Assembly (NCBI GenBank): GCA_020356065.1
Contig: CP070632.1
Span: 1,935,833 to 1,968,395 of the forward strand
DNA: 32,563 bases
Direction: 5' to 3'
DNA from: Nitrospiraceae bacterium
Lineage (GTDB): Bacteria > Nitrospirota > Thermodesulfovibrionia > UBA6902
In this document: positions 23,731 through 32,417 of the stretch, one piece after another
Layout: every line of letters starts with the position of its first letter
Position numbering within the stretch: position 1 is the first letter of the stretch
Translations under genes and position numbers: made by a program
The notes under the pieces: generated by a model
Seen by the model: the letters and a program-made list of their open reading frames with translations, nothing else
The model's database searches: none
What the model was told of the DNA's origin: nothing

Positions 23731-26535
23731 ATGAAAATCCCTATAGCCACATACCGGCTCCAGTTTAATCCGGAGTTCGGATTTCAGAAGGCAAGAGAAA
23801 TCTTGTCCTATCTTGCTGAACTTGGTATTTCAGATATCTATGCATCTCCTGTTTTTAAGGCAAAGGCCGGGAGTCCGCATGGGTATGACGTAGTTGACCT
23901 AAATCAGCTCAATCCTGATCTTGGCTTACCGGATGATTTTAAGGCGTTGACTGACGATGTAAAACAACTGGACATGGGATGGCTCCAGGATATCGTGCCC
24001 AACCACATGGCATTTGATGGTGAAAATCAAATGCTGATGGATGTTCTTGAAAATGGACGGCATTCGGAGTTCTTCGATTATTTTGACATTGAATGGGCCC
24101 ACTTTTATGATAGCCTTTCGGAAAGACTACTGGCACCTTTTCTTGGCAAACACTACAGTGAATGTCTTGATGCCGGGGAAATAATCCTGAAGTATGACAG
24201 TAACGGTTTTTCGATCAACTATTACATGTTGAAGCTTCCGCTTAAGATAGAGTCCTATGCCCGCATGATAACTCACAGGTTGCAGACGCTGAGAAAAAAA
24301 CTCGGAGATGATCATACGGACCTTATCAAGTTTCACGGTATTCTTTACTCACTCAAAAACCTTCCTGAGACCGAAGAAGAGAGGCTTGGCCGATACAGTC
24401 AGATACAGTTTATCAAAAGTATGTTATGGGAATTATATAACGGTAATGAGGATATAAAGAAATTTATTGATAAAAATATTCAGACATTTAATGGCAGAGA
24501 CAAAAGCGGCGGTAACATGTCACTTCTTGAGAGCCTGCTCTCGGAGCAGTTATTCAGGCTCTCGTTCTGGAAGGTGGCAACGGAGGAGCTTAACTACAGA
24601 AGGTTTTTCAATATCAACGGCCTCATATCAGTGAGAGTTGAGGAAGAGCGGGTCTTTAACAATACACACAGGCTGATTCTGAAACTCGTGAAGGACAGGA
24701 CCATTACCGGTCTGCGAATAGACCATATTGACGGTCTGTATGACCCGACCGCGTATCTCCGCAAATTAAAGGATAATGCAGGGGATATATATATTATTGT
24801 GGAAAAAATTCTTGAATTCGGGGAGGAACTGCCGTCTTTGTGGGCAGTTCAGGGGACAACGGGATATGACTTTCTGAATTATGTAAACGGGATATTCTGT
24901 GATGAAAATAACGGGAGGGCATTTAACAAATTGTACTACAGCTACACCGGCTTTAAGATTTCCTATGAGGCGATGCTCTATGAAAAAAAGAGGCTGGTCA
25001 TAGAAAAGGACATGACCGGTGATGTGGACAACCTCGCACATCTGTTAAAAAGGATATCGAGCAATGACAGAATCGGCGGGGACATAACGTTATATGGGTT
25101 GAAAAGGGCGATAAAGGAGATCCTTGCCCTGTTTCCTGTATACAGAACGTATACATCTAGTGAGCATTTCAGTGATACAGACCGCGGATACATAACCGAA
25201 ACAATTAACACGGCCCGTGACATGAACCCGGCGTTGCTCTATGAAATGAATTTCATAGAGCGGTTTCTTTTGCTTGAATTTGGCGATGAAACATCTGTAG
25301 AAGACCAGAAGGAGTGGGTTCATTTTGTAATGAGGTTTCAGCAGCTGACAGGACCTCTGATGGCAAAGGGTTTTGAAGATACAACTCTGTATGTGTATAA
25401 CAGGCTGCTTTCGTTAAATGACGTGGGCGGCAGCCCTGACAGGTTCGGGATCTCGGTCGGGGAGTTCCATGAGTTCAATGAGAAGAGAGCGCTTCATCAG
25501 CCGCATTCCATGAATGCTACAGCCACTCATGACACCAAGAGAGGTGAAGATGTGAGGGCCCGGATAAATGTCCTTTCTGAAATACCCGAGCTGTGGGAGT
25601 CCAGCCTCAGAAAATGGAGCAAATTAAACAGGAGGAGAAAGAAGGCGATCAGGGGATCTGCCGTACCAGAGAGGAATGATGAATATTTTCTGTATCAGAC
25701 CATGATAGGTGCGATGCCCTTTGATAAGGAAGAGATTGATTCATTCAGGGGCCGGCTAAAGAACTACATTATCAAGGCTGTACGGGAGGCAAAGGTACAC
25801 ACTGCATGGTTAAAGCCTGATTCAGATTATGAAGATAACTTCATGGCATTTATTGATAAAATTTTGATCCCTTCTGATAAGAATAATTTCTTAAATGAGT
25901 TTATGACCTTTCAGAGCATGATCGCAGATTACGCAGTGTATAACTCTCTCTCTCAGGTTCTAATTAAAGCGACCGCTCCCGGCTTTCCTGATATGTACCA
26001 GGGATCTGAATTCTGGGACTTCAATCTTGTGGACCCTGATAACAGGAGGCCGGTTGATTTCGAATTGAGGACCTGGCTGTTCAGGGAACTTAAGGCAAAG
26101 GATGCTGAAGACAGCATGAAACTTATCAATGAGCTGTTCTCAACCCGAAAGGACGGAAGAATTAAACTGTATCTCATGTATAAAGCACTCGCAGCACGAA
26201 TAAAATATAAATCACTGTTTGAAAAGGGTTCTTATATACCGGTCGAGACTGACGGTACGTATAAAAATCATATCATAGCCTTTGTCAGAGAGCGAAGGCC
26301 TTCCTTTTCAATTACTGTTGCCCCCAGATTCCTGACAGGTGTTGTGAAACAGGGCGTAAAACCAGTGGGCAGAGAAGTGTGGAAAGATACCCGGATTATT
26401 CTTCCTGAGGGAACTCCCGTATCATGGAAGGACGTTATTACAGGAACAGAGATCAGGGGAAAGAAGAAACTGTTTGTCGGGGACATTATCAAACATTTTC
26501 CTACCTCATTGCTCGTCAGCAATACAAAGAAGTAG
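23731..26535 (+). CDS. treY: Maltooligosyl trehalose synthase
   Basis: Isomerises the reducing-end alpha-1,4 bond of maltodextrins to an alpha,alpha-1,1 bond, the step before TreZ. The 934 residues fall in the TreY range. It opens IPIATYRLQFNPEFGFQKAREILSYL and shows SPVFKAKAGSPHGYDVVD, DIVPNHMAFDGEN, the nucleophile D331 (GLRIDHIDGLYDP), the acid/base E358 (IVEKILEFGEELP) and D601 (TATHDTKRGEDVRARI). Near the end, PGFPDMYQGSEFWDFNLVDPDNRRPVDF is characteristic of the family. Only a weak GGA lies upstream of the ATG. The gene converges on nadA with just 2 bp between stop codons, and no terminator is visible in that gap. Confidence 0.97.
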   Translation: MKIPIATYRLQFNPEFGFQKAREILSYLAELGISDIYASPVFKAKAGSPHGYDVVDLNQLNPDLGLPDDFKALTDDVKQLDMGWLQDIVPNHMAFDGENQMLMDVLENGRHSEFFDYFDIEWAHFYDSLSERLLAPFLGKHYSECLDAGEIILKYDSNGFSINYYMLKLPLKIESYARMITHRLQTLRKKLGDDHTDLIKFHGILYSLKNLPETEEERLGRYSQIQFIKSMLWELYNGNEDIKKFIDKNIQTFNGRDKSGGNMSLLESLLSEQLFRLSFWKVATEELNYRRFFNINGLISVRVEEERVFNNTHRLILKLVKDRTITGLRIDHIDGLYDPTAYLRKLKDNAGDIYIIVEKILEFGEELPSLWAVQGTTGYDFLNYVNGIFCDENNGRAFNKLYYSYTGFKISYEAMLYEKKRLVIEKDMTGDVDNLAHLLKRISSNDRIGGDITLYGLKRAIKEILALFPVYRTYTSSEHFSDTDRGYITETINTARDMNPALLYEMNFIERFLLLEFGDETSVEDQKEWVHFVMRFQQLTGPLMAKGFEDTTLYVYNRLLSLNDVGGSPDRFGISVGEFHEFNEKRALHQPHSMNATATHDTKRGEDVRARINVLSEIPELWESSLRKWSKLNRRRKKAIRGSAVPERNDEYFLYQTMIGAMPFDKEEIDSFRGRLKNYIIKAVREAKVHTAWLKPDSDYEDNFMAFIDKILIPSDKNNFLNEFMTFQSMIADYAVYNSLSQVLIKATAPGFPDMYQGSEFWDFNLVDPDNRRPVDFELRTWLFRELKAKDAEDSMKLINELFSTRKDGRIKLYLMYKALAARIKYKSLFEKGSYIPVETDGTYKNHIIAFVRERRPSFSITVAPRFLTGVVKQGVKPVGREVWKDTRIILPEGTPVSWKDVITGTEIRGKKKLFVGDIIKHFPTSLLVSNTKK

Positions 26536-26537
26536 AA

Positions 26538-27521
26538 CTATATAACCGCTAACATACGGTCAAGGGCCCTTTTTGCAGGGACCCTGATCTCTTCCGGTAC
26601 CTTGATCTGATGGGTCATGGTTTCGAGTGCATGTAACACGCTTCTGAGGGAGGTCTTTTTCATGTTGGGACAGACCATGTCCTGTCTCAGGGGATAAAAG
26701 ATTTTACCCGGGTTTTCTTTTCTTAAATTATATAAAAGACCGGTTTCGGTTCCAATCACAAACTCTTTGGCATCTGAGGATTTTGCATACCTGATCATGC
26801 CTGATGTGCTGGTTATATGATCTGCCTGTTCAAGCACCTCCATTCTGCACTCAGGGTGTGCAAGTACCATTGCGTCAGGGTGGGCTTCTCTGGCTTTTAT
26901 CACATCATCAGCCGTAACCCTGTCATGTACATGGCAGAATCCGTCCCAGGCTATGACTTTCTTTGTACTGTTTTTCTCGATCCATGCAGACAGGTTTCTG
27001 TCCGGTATGCATATCACCGTGTCAGTGTCGAGTGATTCCACGATTTTGATGCTGTTGGCAGACGTACAGCATATATCACTTTCGGCCTTTACATCTGCGG
27101 TCGTATTTACATACGTTACCACAGGGATGCCGGGATGGCGTTTCCTGATGTCCCGTAATGTAAAGTCAGCTGGGTATGTGTATCCATCCTCATATTTAAA
27201 TCCGGGGAACTGGTTCCTGATCTTTCTTTTGCCGCTGACCGTGACCATGTCAGCCATGGGGCAGCAGGCTTCCATAACAGGCAGGAGCACGATTTTGTCA
27301 GGTGAGAGAATGGAGGCGCTTTCAGCCATGAAATTAACACCGCAGAAGACAATAACATCAGCGTCAGTGGTTGCTGCGGTACGGGACAGTTCCAGGGAAT
27401 CTCCGGTATAGTCGGCAATGTCCTGCACTTCTTCCCGCTGGTAATTATGTGCAAGAATGACCGCGTTCTTCTTCTCTTTAAGACTCAGAATATTATCAGA
27501 AATTGAATCTTCGTTCGACAT
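26538..27521 (-). CDS. nadA: Quinolinate synthase A
   Basis: Condenses iminoaspartate with dihydroxyacetone phosphate to quinolinate for NAD synthesis; a [4Fe-4S] enzyme. The 327 residues include [45 protein letters not shown], and the predicted cluster ligands C87 (EACCPMADM), C196 (WDGFCHVHD) and C284 ([10 protein letters not shown]). [22 protein letters not shown] contacts substrate. The C87-C196 spacing is 109 residues against 87 in E. coli NadA (C113-C200); the extra residues lie at about 92-122, a possible surface insertion. No Shine-Dalgarno is evident before ATG 27521. It follows the lytic transglycosylase gene by 45 bp. nadB and nadC are not in view. Confidence 0.95.
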   Translation of the reverse strand: MSNEDSISDNILSLKEKKNAVILAHNYQREEVQDIADYTGDSLELSRTAATTDADVIVFCGVNFMAESASILSPDKIVLLPVMEACCPMADMVTVSGKRKIRNQFPGFKYEDGYTYPADFTLRDIRKRHPGIPVVTYVNTTADVKAESDICCTSANSIKIVESLDTDTVICIPDRNLSAWIEKNSTKKVIAWDGFCHVHDRVTADDVIKAREAHPDAMVLAHPECRMEVLEQADHITSTSGMIRYAKSSDAKEFVIGTETGLLYNLRKENPGKIFYPLRQDMVCPNMKKTSLRSVLHALETMTHQIKVPEEIRVPAKRALDRMLAVI

Positions 27522-27566
27522 GAAGGTACTATTTTAGACTTTTTATCAGAAATTTAAAAGACTGAT

Positions 27567-28196
27567 CTATATGCCCGAAGGATTGTCTGTGAACAGGATC
27601 GTTCCGCTGTCATCTGTCACTTTATAGATTTTTGCCCTGGGAGGATGGTATTGCTTGTTGTGAATCGATAATACTTTCCTGATATAATTTCTGGTTTCCG
27701 CTATGGCAGGGACCCCGCCTGACCTCTCGACCGTTGTCGGTCCTGCGTTATAGGCCGCAAGGGCCAGATCAAGATCACCGTTAAACCGGTCAAGCAGAAA
27801 GCTTAAGTATCGTGTGCCTGCCTCGATATTCTGTGCGGGGTCAAATGGATTTAATATCTGCATGTCATCTGCTGTGGATGGCATAATTTGCATTAGCCCG
27901 ATGGCGCCTTTTCTTGAAACGGCAGTTGAGTCCCAGTTTGATTCAACAGTTATCATGGCATTAATTAATGACGGATCTATGCCGTATTTAGATGAGGCTG
28001 ATCGTATGAGCTGGCTGAAGCTGGCTTTTCTCTGGATATTATGTTCAGTGATGATTCTTTTATACTCATCATGTTTTGGAATATTTGTCAGATGAATAAC
28101 ACCTTCATCATCAACAAATTTATAAATGTCTGCATTGCCGGAAGCTGAAAATGACAATACTGCAAGCATCAGACTTATTATCGAAATTATCTTCAT
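27567..28196 (-). CDS. Small lytic transglycosylase with DUF4124 motifs at both ends
   Basis: A 209-residue exported GH23 enzyme. The signal peptide is residues 1-22. The mature N-terminus has a DUF4124 motif (DIYKFVDDEGVIHLTNIP, 23-40). The SLT domain spans about 62-175, with the catalytic E85 in INAMITVESNWDS, then GAIGLMQIMPSTA, FDPAQNIEAGTRYLS and AAYNAG. The C-terminus carries a second DUF4124-like motif (KIYKVTDDSGTILFTDNPSG). It is likely periplasmic and cleaves glycan strands during remodelling. The ribosome binding site is weak (GGAAC). It is divergent from der across 241 bp and probably co-transcribed with nadA. Confidence 0.9.
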   Translation of the reverse strand: MKIISIISLMLAVLSFSASGNADIYKFVDDEGVIHLTNIPKHDEYKRIITEHNIQRKASFSQLIRSASSKYGIDPSLINAMITVESNWDSTAVSRKGAIGLMQIMPSTADDMQILNPFDPAQNIEAGTRYLSFLLDRFNGDLDLALAAYNAGPTTVERSGGVPAIAETRNYIRKVLSIHNKQYHPPRAKIYKVTDDSGTILFTDNPSGI

Positions 28197-28236
28197 TTAT
28201 ACAAGTTCCATCGTCATTGCAACTGTAAATATATTT

Positions 28237-28263
28237 TACACTAAATATATTTAAAATAGTGTA
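28237..28263. promoter_or_regulatory. Inverted repeat in the slt/der divergent region
   Basis: TACACTA (28237-28243) and TAGTGTA (28257-28263) are perfect 7-base arms around a 13-bp AT spacer, 41 bp before the lytic transglycosylase start. A regulator site or a leader hairpin is possible. The evidence is symmetry alone. Confidence 0.3.
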
Positions 28264-28322
28264 TTCTGAAATACCTTATATACATAACGTGATAAAATAT
28301 GAATTTCTTAAGCTTATGCTTA

Positions 28323-28331
28323 TGCTATAAT
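28323..28331 (+). promoter_or_regulatory. Putative extended -10 promoter for der
   Basis: TGCTATAAT is a perfect TATAAT with the extended TGn element. No good -35 is seen upstream, where GCTTAT is tandemly repeated. Transcription would start near 28338, about 100 nt before der. Confidence 0.45.
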
Positions 28332-28437
28332 TATTAAATTTTACCATATATTAATAAGGATTAATATAAAATTATCAACGATTCCATCCTGTTTTTTGAT
28401 GATCCGGTGCTCCGGTACTGACCCGGTGAAATAAATT

Positions 28438-29766
28438 ATGAGCAAACAGATTGTTGCGATTATAGGCAGACCAAATGTCGGAAAGTCCACCCTTTTTAAT
28501 AAAATGGTAGGAAAAAGGCATGCGGTAATTGAGGACGTTCCCGGAATTACGAGGGACAGATTATACGAAGAGGCTCGATGGGAAGATAAGGTATTTGATG
28601 TGGTTGATACAGGGGGATTTCTTCATGACCCTAAAGAGGAGTTCGCAAAAGAGGTCATAAAGCAGATTCTCATAGCTGTTGAGGAGGCTGATATCATTTT
28701 AATGATGATGGATGCGGAAAGCGGCGTCCTTCCTCTGGATATTGAGTTAATTGACAGGCTCCGCAAGTACGGCAAGAGAGTCATGTACGGGGTCAATAAA
28801 ATAGACGGGCCTAAAAAAGAAAAGACCCTGCTCACAGATTTCTATTCAATTGGAGTGGACCTGTACCCGTTTTCAGCCCTGAACGGGTATGGCTATGAGC
28901 ATTTAATGGATTCCCTTACCGGGGAGATGACGGCACATGAGGAAGAGAAGAGTGAATACCCCAGAATAGCCATAGTGGGAAGGCCTAATGTGGGAAAATC
29001 CACTCTGGTAAACGCGTTACTGAGTAAAGAGAGGATGATAGTAAGCGCCACACCGGGCACAACACGGGATGCAGTGGATTCGGTCTGTTCATATTACAAA
29101 AAAAAATATACTCTTGTTGATACAGCCGGCATCCGCAGAAAAGGGAAGATGGCAAAGACAGTTGAGAGGTACTCATTTCTCAGGACAATAAGGAACATTG
29201 AAAATTGTGATGTCGCTTTGATAGTACTTGACGCGTCAGAGGGTATTGTTGAACTTGACCAGAAGATAGCCGGTTTTGTGACCGCTGCCAAGAAAGGCGC
29301 GATCATGATTCTGAATAAATGGGACCTGGTATCAAAAGACACTGCAACAGCAGATGATCTGAAAAAAATAGTATATGACAGACTCTGGTTCATGAAGCAT
29401 GTCCCGGTACTGACCATTTCAGCATTGAACAAAAAAAGGGCAACCAAAATATTTCCTATCATTGATACGGTCCTTGAAGAGTGCTCAAAGAGAATCAGTA
29501 CGAATGAGCTCAACCTGTTCCTCAGAAATGCTGTCTCTGCAAAAGAGCCTCCATTGTACCGGGGGAAAAAAGTTAAAATATATTATATCTCGCAGGTCAA
29601 AACCAGCCCTCCGGGGTTTATTATCTTTACAAACAGGAAAGAGGGAATAAAGCCCCAGTACATAAAATACCTGGAGCATAAACTGAGGGACCGGTTTACA
29701 TTTGAAGGAGCCCCGGTTGATTTTTATATCCGCCAGAGAAAACAGAAGCAGGGTATGCACGCATGA
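28438..29766 (+). CDS. der: Ribosome-assembly GTPase Der (EngA)
   Basis: Tandem-domain GTPase needed for 50S ribosomal subunit assembly. The 442 residues match Der. GTPase domain 1 has IIGRPNVGKSTLFNK (P-loop at about 7-15), DVPGITRD, DTGGF and NKID. Domain 2 has IVGRPNVGKSTLVNALL (about 180), ATPGTTRDAVDS, DTAGIRRKGK and NKWDL. The C-terminal KH-like domain (about 350-435) has RGKKVKIYYISQVKTSPPGFIIFTN and YIRQRKQKQ. All G motifs are intact. The Shine-Dalgarno is weak. The yihY-like gene follows after 258 bp containing repeat copy C. Confidence 0.98.
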   Translation: MSKQIVAIIGRPNVGKSTLFNKMVGKRHAVIEDVPGITRDRLYEEARWEDKVFDVVDTGGFLHDPKEEFAKEVIKQILIAVEEADIILMMMDAESGVLPLDIELIDRLRKYGKRVMYGVNKIDGPKKEKTLLTDFYSIGVDLYPFSALNGYGYEHLMDSLTGEMTAHEEEKSEYPRIAIVGRPNVGKSTLVNALLSKERMIVSATPGTTRDAVDSVCSYYKKKYTLVDTAGIRRKGKMAKTVERYSFLRTIRNIENCDVALIVLDASEGIVELDQKIAGFVTAAKKGAIMILNKWDLVSKDTATADDLKKIVYDRLWFMKHVPVLTISALNKKRATKIFPIIDTVLEECSKRISTNELNLFLRNAVSAKEPPLYRGKKVKIYYISQVKTSPPGFIIFTNRKEGIKPQYIKYLEHKLRDRFTFEGAPVDFYIRQRKQKQGMHA

Positions 29767-29787
29767 GGGCTTTAATTAAGAGTTCCT

Positions 29788-29972
29788 CGAAGCCCTGCTT
29801 CGGGTACATTATTATTCTCTTTTGTTTGTCATTCCCGCAGTCTTTTGAACGGGAATCCAGAGTATTATAAGGAACTGGGTCCCGGCTTGAGGACTGCCGG
29901 GATGACAGATCCAGGACACTATGGGGTCAATAATCCCTTTGCCTTTTTTTATACTCCGCAGCTCTGCTGTGG
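29788..29972. repeat. Dispersed palindromic repeat, copy C, with flanking hairpins
   Basis: The core at 29828-29906 has inverted ends GTCATTCCCGCAGTC and GACTGCCGGGATGAC, and the inner GGGAATCCAGAG seen in related copies. It is flanked by a perfect 6-bp hairpin (CGAAGC-CCT-GCTTCG at 29788-29802) and another (CCGCAGC-TCT-GCTGTGG at 29956-29972). This is the same order of parts as copy D. It fills most of the der-yihY gap and may also stop or stabilise the der transcript. Confidence 0.65.
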
Positions 29973-30024
29973 GGTAGTTCATGCAGATAATGAGCTGACA
30001 TTAATTTCACATACAGGGTGACAG

Positions 30025-30831
30025 ATGTATTTATTTAAAACCATGGGCAACAGTCTGAAAGCTTTTTTCAGCGACGAGTGTTTTTATCTTGCTGCGTCAG
30101 TTGCCTATTTTCTGATTGTAGCGCTCGTACCATTAAGCCTCCTGATAGTTGCCCTATTCGGTTACATGCTGGGTGGTAATCAGGACTTGTATCATTACCT
30201 TCTCTCCAAGCTGGTCAATTTCTTTCCTGCGGTGACATCAGGTATTACAAATGAACTGACAAAACTGATCACATACAAGGGAATCAGCATGATCACGTTA
30301 TTTATATATGGCTTTCTTGCGCTGCAGCTTTTTTACTCAGTGGAGCATGCAATGAATGTCATATTCAAGGTACCTAAAAAAAGGCATTTTCTGCTGTCCA
30401 TGTTCTGGACCATATTTATTGTTACACTGGTAATTTTTTTCTGGCTGTTATCTTTTACTGTAAGCTCTCTGGCAGGGGTGGTGCTCCATTACCCTGTTAA
30501 TGTATTTGATATACAGCTGAGCTACAGAGCGGCAATCGTGTTCAAATATGTAGCCCCGTTTGTGCTGATCCTGTTGACGTTTACCACTGTATATAAAATC
30601 ATTCCTCATGTCCGGGTCAGGACGAAGCATGCTTTTTACGGTGCGCTCTTTGTCACCGTCCTGTGGGAAGTCGCAAAGCATTTTTTTACATGGATTGTTA
30701 AAAATATAGCATATATCGGCACTGTATACGGTTCATTGACCGCGTTTATTTTATTTCTGTTATGGATGTATTATTTATCGTGCATATTTCTCCTTGGAGG
30801 AGAATTTGTGCATTGTCTCAGGGAGGAGTGA
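30025..30831 (+). CDS. YihY/BrkB-family inner-membrane protein
   Basis: A 268-residue polytopic membrane protein with about six hydrophobic segments at roughly 20-50, 85-105, 125-155, 170-195, 205-225 and 232-258. It has the family's N-terminal AASVAYFLIVALVPLSLLIVALFGYM, central FLALQLFYSVEHAMNVIFKV, and C-terminal YGALFVTVLWEVAKHFFTWIV followed by YGSLTAFILFLLWMYYLSCIFLLGGEF. YihY proteins were once annotated as ribonuclease BN, a call later withdrawn; their function is still unclear. AGGGTGA precedes the ATG. Its TGA stop overlaps the ATG of the next small gene (TGATG), so the two are translationally coupled. Confidence 0.92.
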   Translation: MYLFKTMGNSLKAFFSDECFYLAASVAYFLIVALVPLSLLIVALFGYMLGGNQDLYHYLLSKLVNFFPAVTSGITNELTKLITYKGISMITLFIYGFLALQLFYSVEHAMNVIFKVPKKRHFLLSMFWTIFIVTLVIFFWLLSFTVSSLAGVVLHYPVNVFDIQLSYRAAIVFKYVAPFVLILLTFTTVYKIIPHVRVRTKHAFYGALFVTVLWEVAKHFFTWIVKNIAYIGTVYGSLTAFILFLLWMYYLSCIFLLGGEFVHCLREE

Positions 30832-30992
30832 TGCAGCATTTAACAGGTAAAGAAGTGATTGTTCATACTATAGAGACCACGTACAAAGGCAGGTTTGTCG
30901 AACTGAGTGAAAAAGAACTGTATCTGCAGGCTGAAGATGGATGGATTGTCATTCCGGTTGAAAAGATAGCTGACATAAAGGAACCGGAGTAG
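30831..30992 (+). CDS. 53-residue Sm-like (SH3-type barrel) small protein
   Basis: Starts at the ATG overlapping the yihY-like stop, with AGGGAGGAG a few bases upstream, a very strong signal. The protein opens MQHLTGKEVIVHTIETTYKG and continues RFVELSEKELYLQ, then WIVIPVEKIADIKEPE. The pattern of strand, glycine, strand, acidic turn, strand, hydrophobic strand and I-x-x-I-K resembles the Sm1 part of LSm/Hfq-type barrels. The frame is open 23 codons upstream, but that part is a shadow of the membrane protein in another frame. No cysteine or signal peptide is present. RNA binding or a scaffold role is possible; function is unknown. Confidence 0.75.
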   Translation: MQHLTGKEVIVHTIETTYKGRFVELSEKELYLQAEDGWIVIPVEKIADIKEPE

Positions 30993-31135
30993 TTCTGTAC
31001 ACACATATCAAATTTAAAATTTCAAATGACAACAAGAAACACTTGTCAGCCCCCTAAATTCAGCGTGTATCATTGTCATTAAGCCAGGGGGAGCATGTTT
31101 TTGGAATGTGAGCCTTGAAATTGTTAATTAATACT

Positions 31136-31834
31136 TCAAAGGTCGATACTCACATCATCCTGAAGGAATGAAGGGTTGAGCTGAACAAACTTGCTTTTAA
31201 GGATGGTTATTTCCTTGCTCTTCTGTAATTTGTCGATAACCCTGGTTACCGTTTCGCGGGTAAGTCCCGTCATATCAGAGATGTCCTGATGGGTGAGCTT
31301 AATATTTAATGTTATCCCCTCTGGGGACTTCACTCCATACTCATCAATGAGTGTGAGAAAAAGCATTTTTGTCCGTTGCGACGCATTATTAAAGTTCAGT
31401 AACTGTATCGTGTCCCATGATTTACGAAGCCTGCTGCACAAAATCTCCATCATTTTTTTTGTGACTTTGGTCTGGGAGAACACAATAGAGAGAAAATCAT
31501 TTTTTGAAATCAATGCGATAAGGGAATCTTCCGTTGCTATGACTGACGCAGGAGTCGTCTTGCCGTCTATCATGGACACTTCTCCGAAGAAGCTTCCGGA
31601 TTTATGCATTGCCATTATGATCTCCTTGCCGTCTTCGGTGGACTTGATTACTTTGACCTTTCCCATGAGAATGATATACATGACCTCGTTTGTGTCTTCT
31701 TCATAGAGGATCGTTTCATTTTTTTTGAACTGCTTGACGATGATTTTATCGATGATCTCTTCAAGTTCCGCGTCATTAAGCCGGGAAAAAATCTCTGTCT
31801 GTTTTAAGAAACTGTTTTTACGTGATTCTTTCAT
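31136..31834 (-). CDS. CRP/FNR-family transcriptional regulator
   Basis: A 232-residue protein with an N-terminal cyclic-nucleotide-binding-type beta barrel (about 12-125), a dimerisation helix (about 125-150) and a C-terminal winged helix-turn-helix (about 155-222) reading LTHQDISDMTGLTRETVTRVIDKL. The phosphate-binding cassette region is FFGEVSMIDGKTTPASVIA: the GE pair is there, but the Arg that binds the cAMP phosphate in E. coli CRP (RSA) is replaced by T-P-A. cAMP binding is therefore doubtful. The N-terminal iron-sulfur cysteines of FNR are absent; the only Cys is C133. The signal is unknown. No Shine-Dalgarno precedes ATG 31834. It is divergent from the exported protein at 32418. Confidence 0.92.
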   Translation of the reverse strand: MKESRKNSFLKQTEIFSRLNDAELEEIIDKIIVKQFKKNETILYEEDTNEVMYIILMGKVKVIKSTEDGKEIIMAMHKSGSFFGEVSMIDGKTTPASVIATEDSLIALISKNDFLSIVFSQTKVTKKMMEILCSRLRKSWDTIQLLNFNNASQRTKMLFLTLIDEYGVKSPEGITLNIKLTHQDISDMTGLTRETVTRVIDKLQKSKEITILKSKFVQLNPSFLQDDVSIDL

Positions 31835-32417
31835 ATGTTAAAAAATGAGGCAATATTTTTAATCATCATTAACTTCATATGTTATCTTATTTATAGAAGA
31901 GAAAGCCAGTTAAAAAACCTGCCCATTTTATAAAAAAATTGCATTTCGTTTTTGATGCCATGAGAATGGCCTTACCTATTTAAAAAACTTATATTCATCT
32001 AAATATAGTTGCATTTCATTATTGATGCAGTTATAATAGCTGTATCTCTTAGAAAATAACACAAAAAACCAATTACATGTAAATAAACCAAACAAATATT
32101 TGTGCAGTTTATAAAATTGTTATACATTATTGCACTTCAATTATTTTTTTTAACAGGATATTTCTGTTTAAAACAGGTGATTGTATCTATAAGTTATCGA
32201 TTAAAATTATTTTTTAGCAATGTCATACGAATTATGTGACGATCTATTAAGGGGTAGAATAACGCAATTTATATTCACTGTTTATCATTGATAATTCATG
32301 AAACGAGCCTTAACACCACTTTTCTGTAAAGATATACATTTTTTTGTCTGATAAAGATTTATGAATACAGGAAATTTCAGAAAGAATTTATACATAAATT
32401 TTTTTAAGGGGGATGTT
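31835..32417. other. AT-rich divergent intergenic region (583 bp)
   Basis: The longest non-coding stretch in the window, between the CRP/FNR-type regulator (minus) and an exported protein (plus). It holds a diverged direct repeat (31939-31958 and 32009-32028), listed separately. The rest is AT-rich with no recognised riboswitch, no tRNA, and no ORF with a ribosome binding site. It is a likely regulatory region or small-RNA locus, without direct evidence for either. Confidence 0.5.
31939..32028. repeat. Two copies of a 20-bp direct repeat, 70 bp apart
   Basis: TTGCATTTCGTTTTTGATGC (31939-31958) and TTGCATTTCATTATTGATGC (32009-32028) agree at 18 of 20 positions. The bases after each copy are also loosely alike, so the unit may be about 70 bp. 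A weaker third match (TTGCACTTCAATTATT) occurs near 32130. They lie upstream of a CRP/FNR-type regulator gene and could be its binding sites or a diverged tandem duplication. Confidence 0.6.

Noticed and set aside
30762-30830. N-terminal extension of the Sm-like small protein by 23 codons
   Set aside because: It overlaps the conserved C-terminus of the YihY-family gene in another frame, and the strong ribosome binding site directs initiation to the ATG at 30831.
31000-31135. Hairpins after the Sm-like gene as a terminator or small RNA
   Set aside because: Stems are only 5 bp or widely separated, and no U tract follows.
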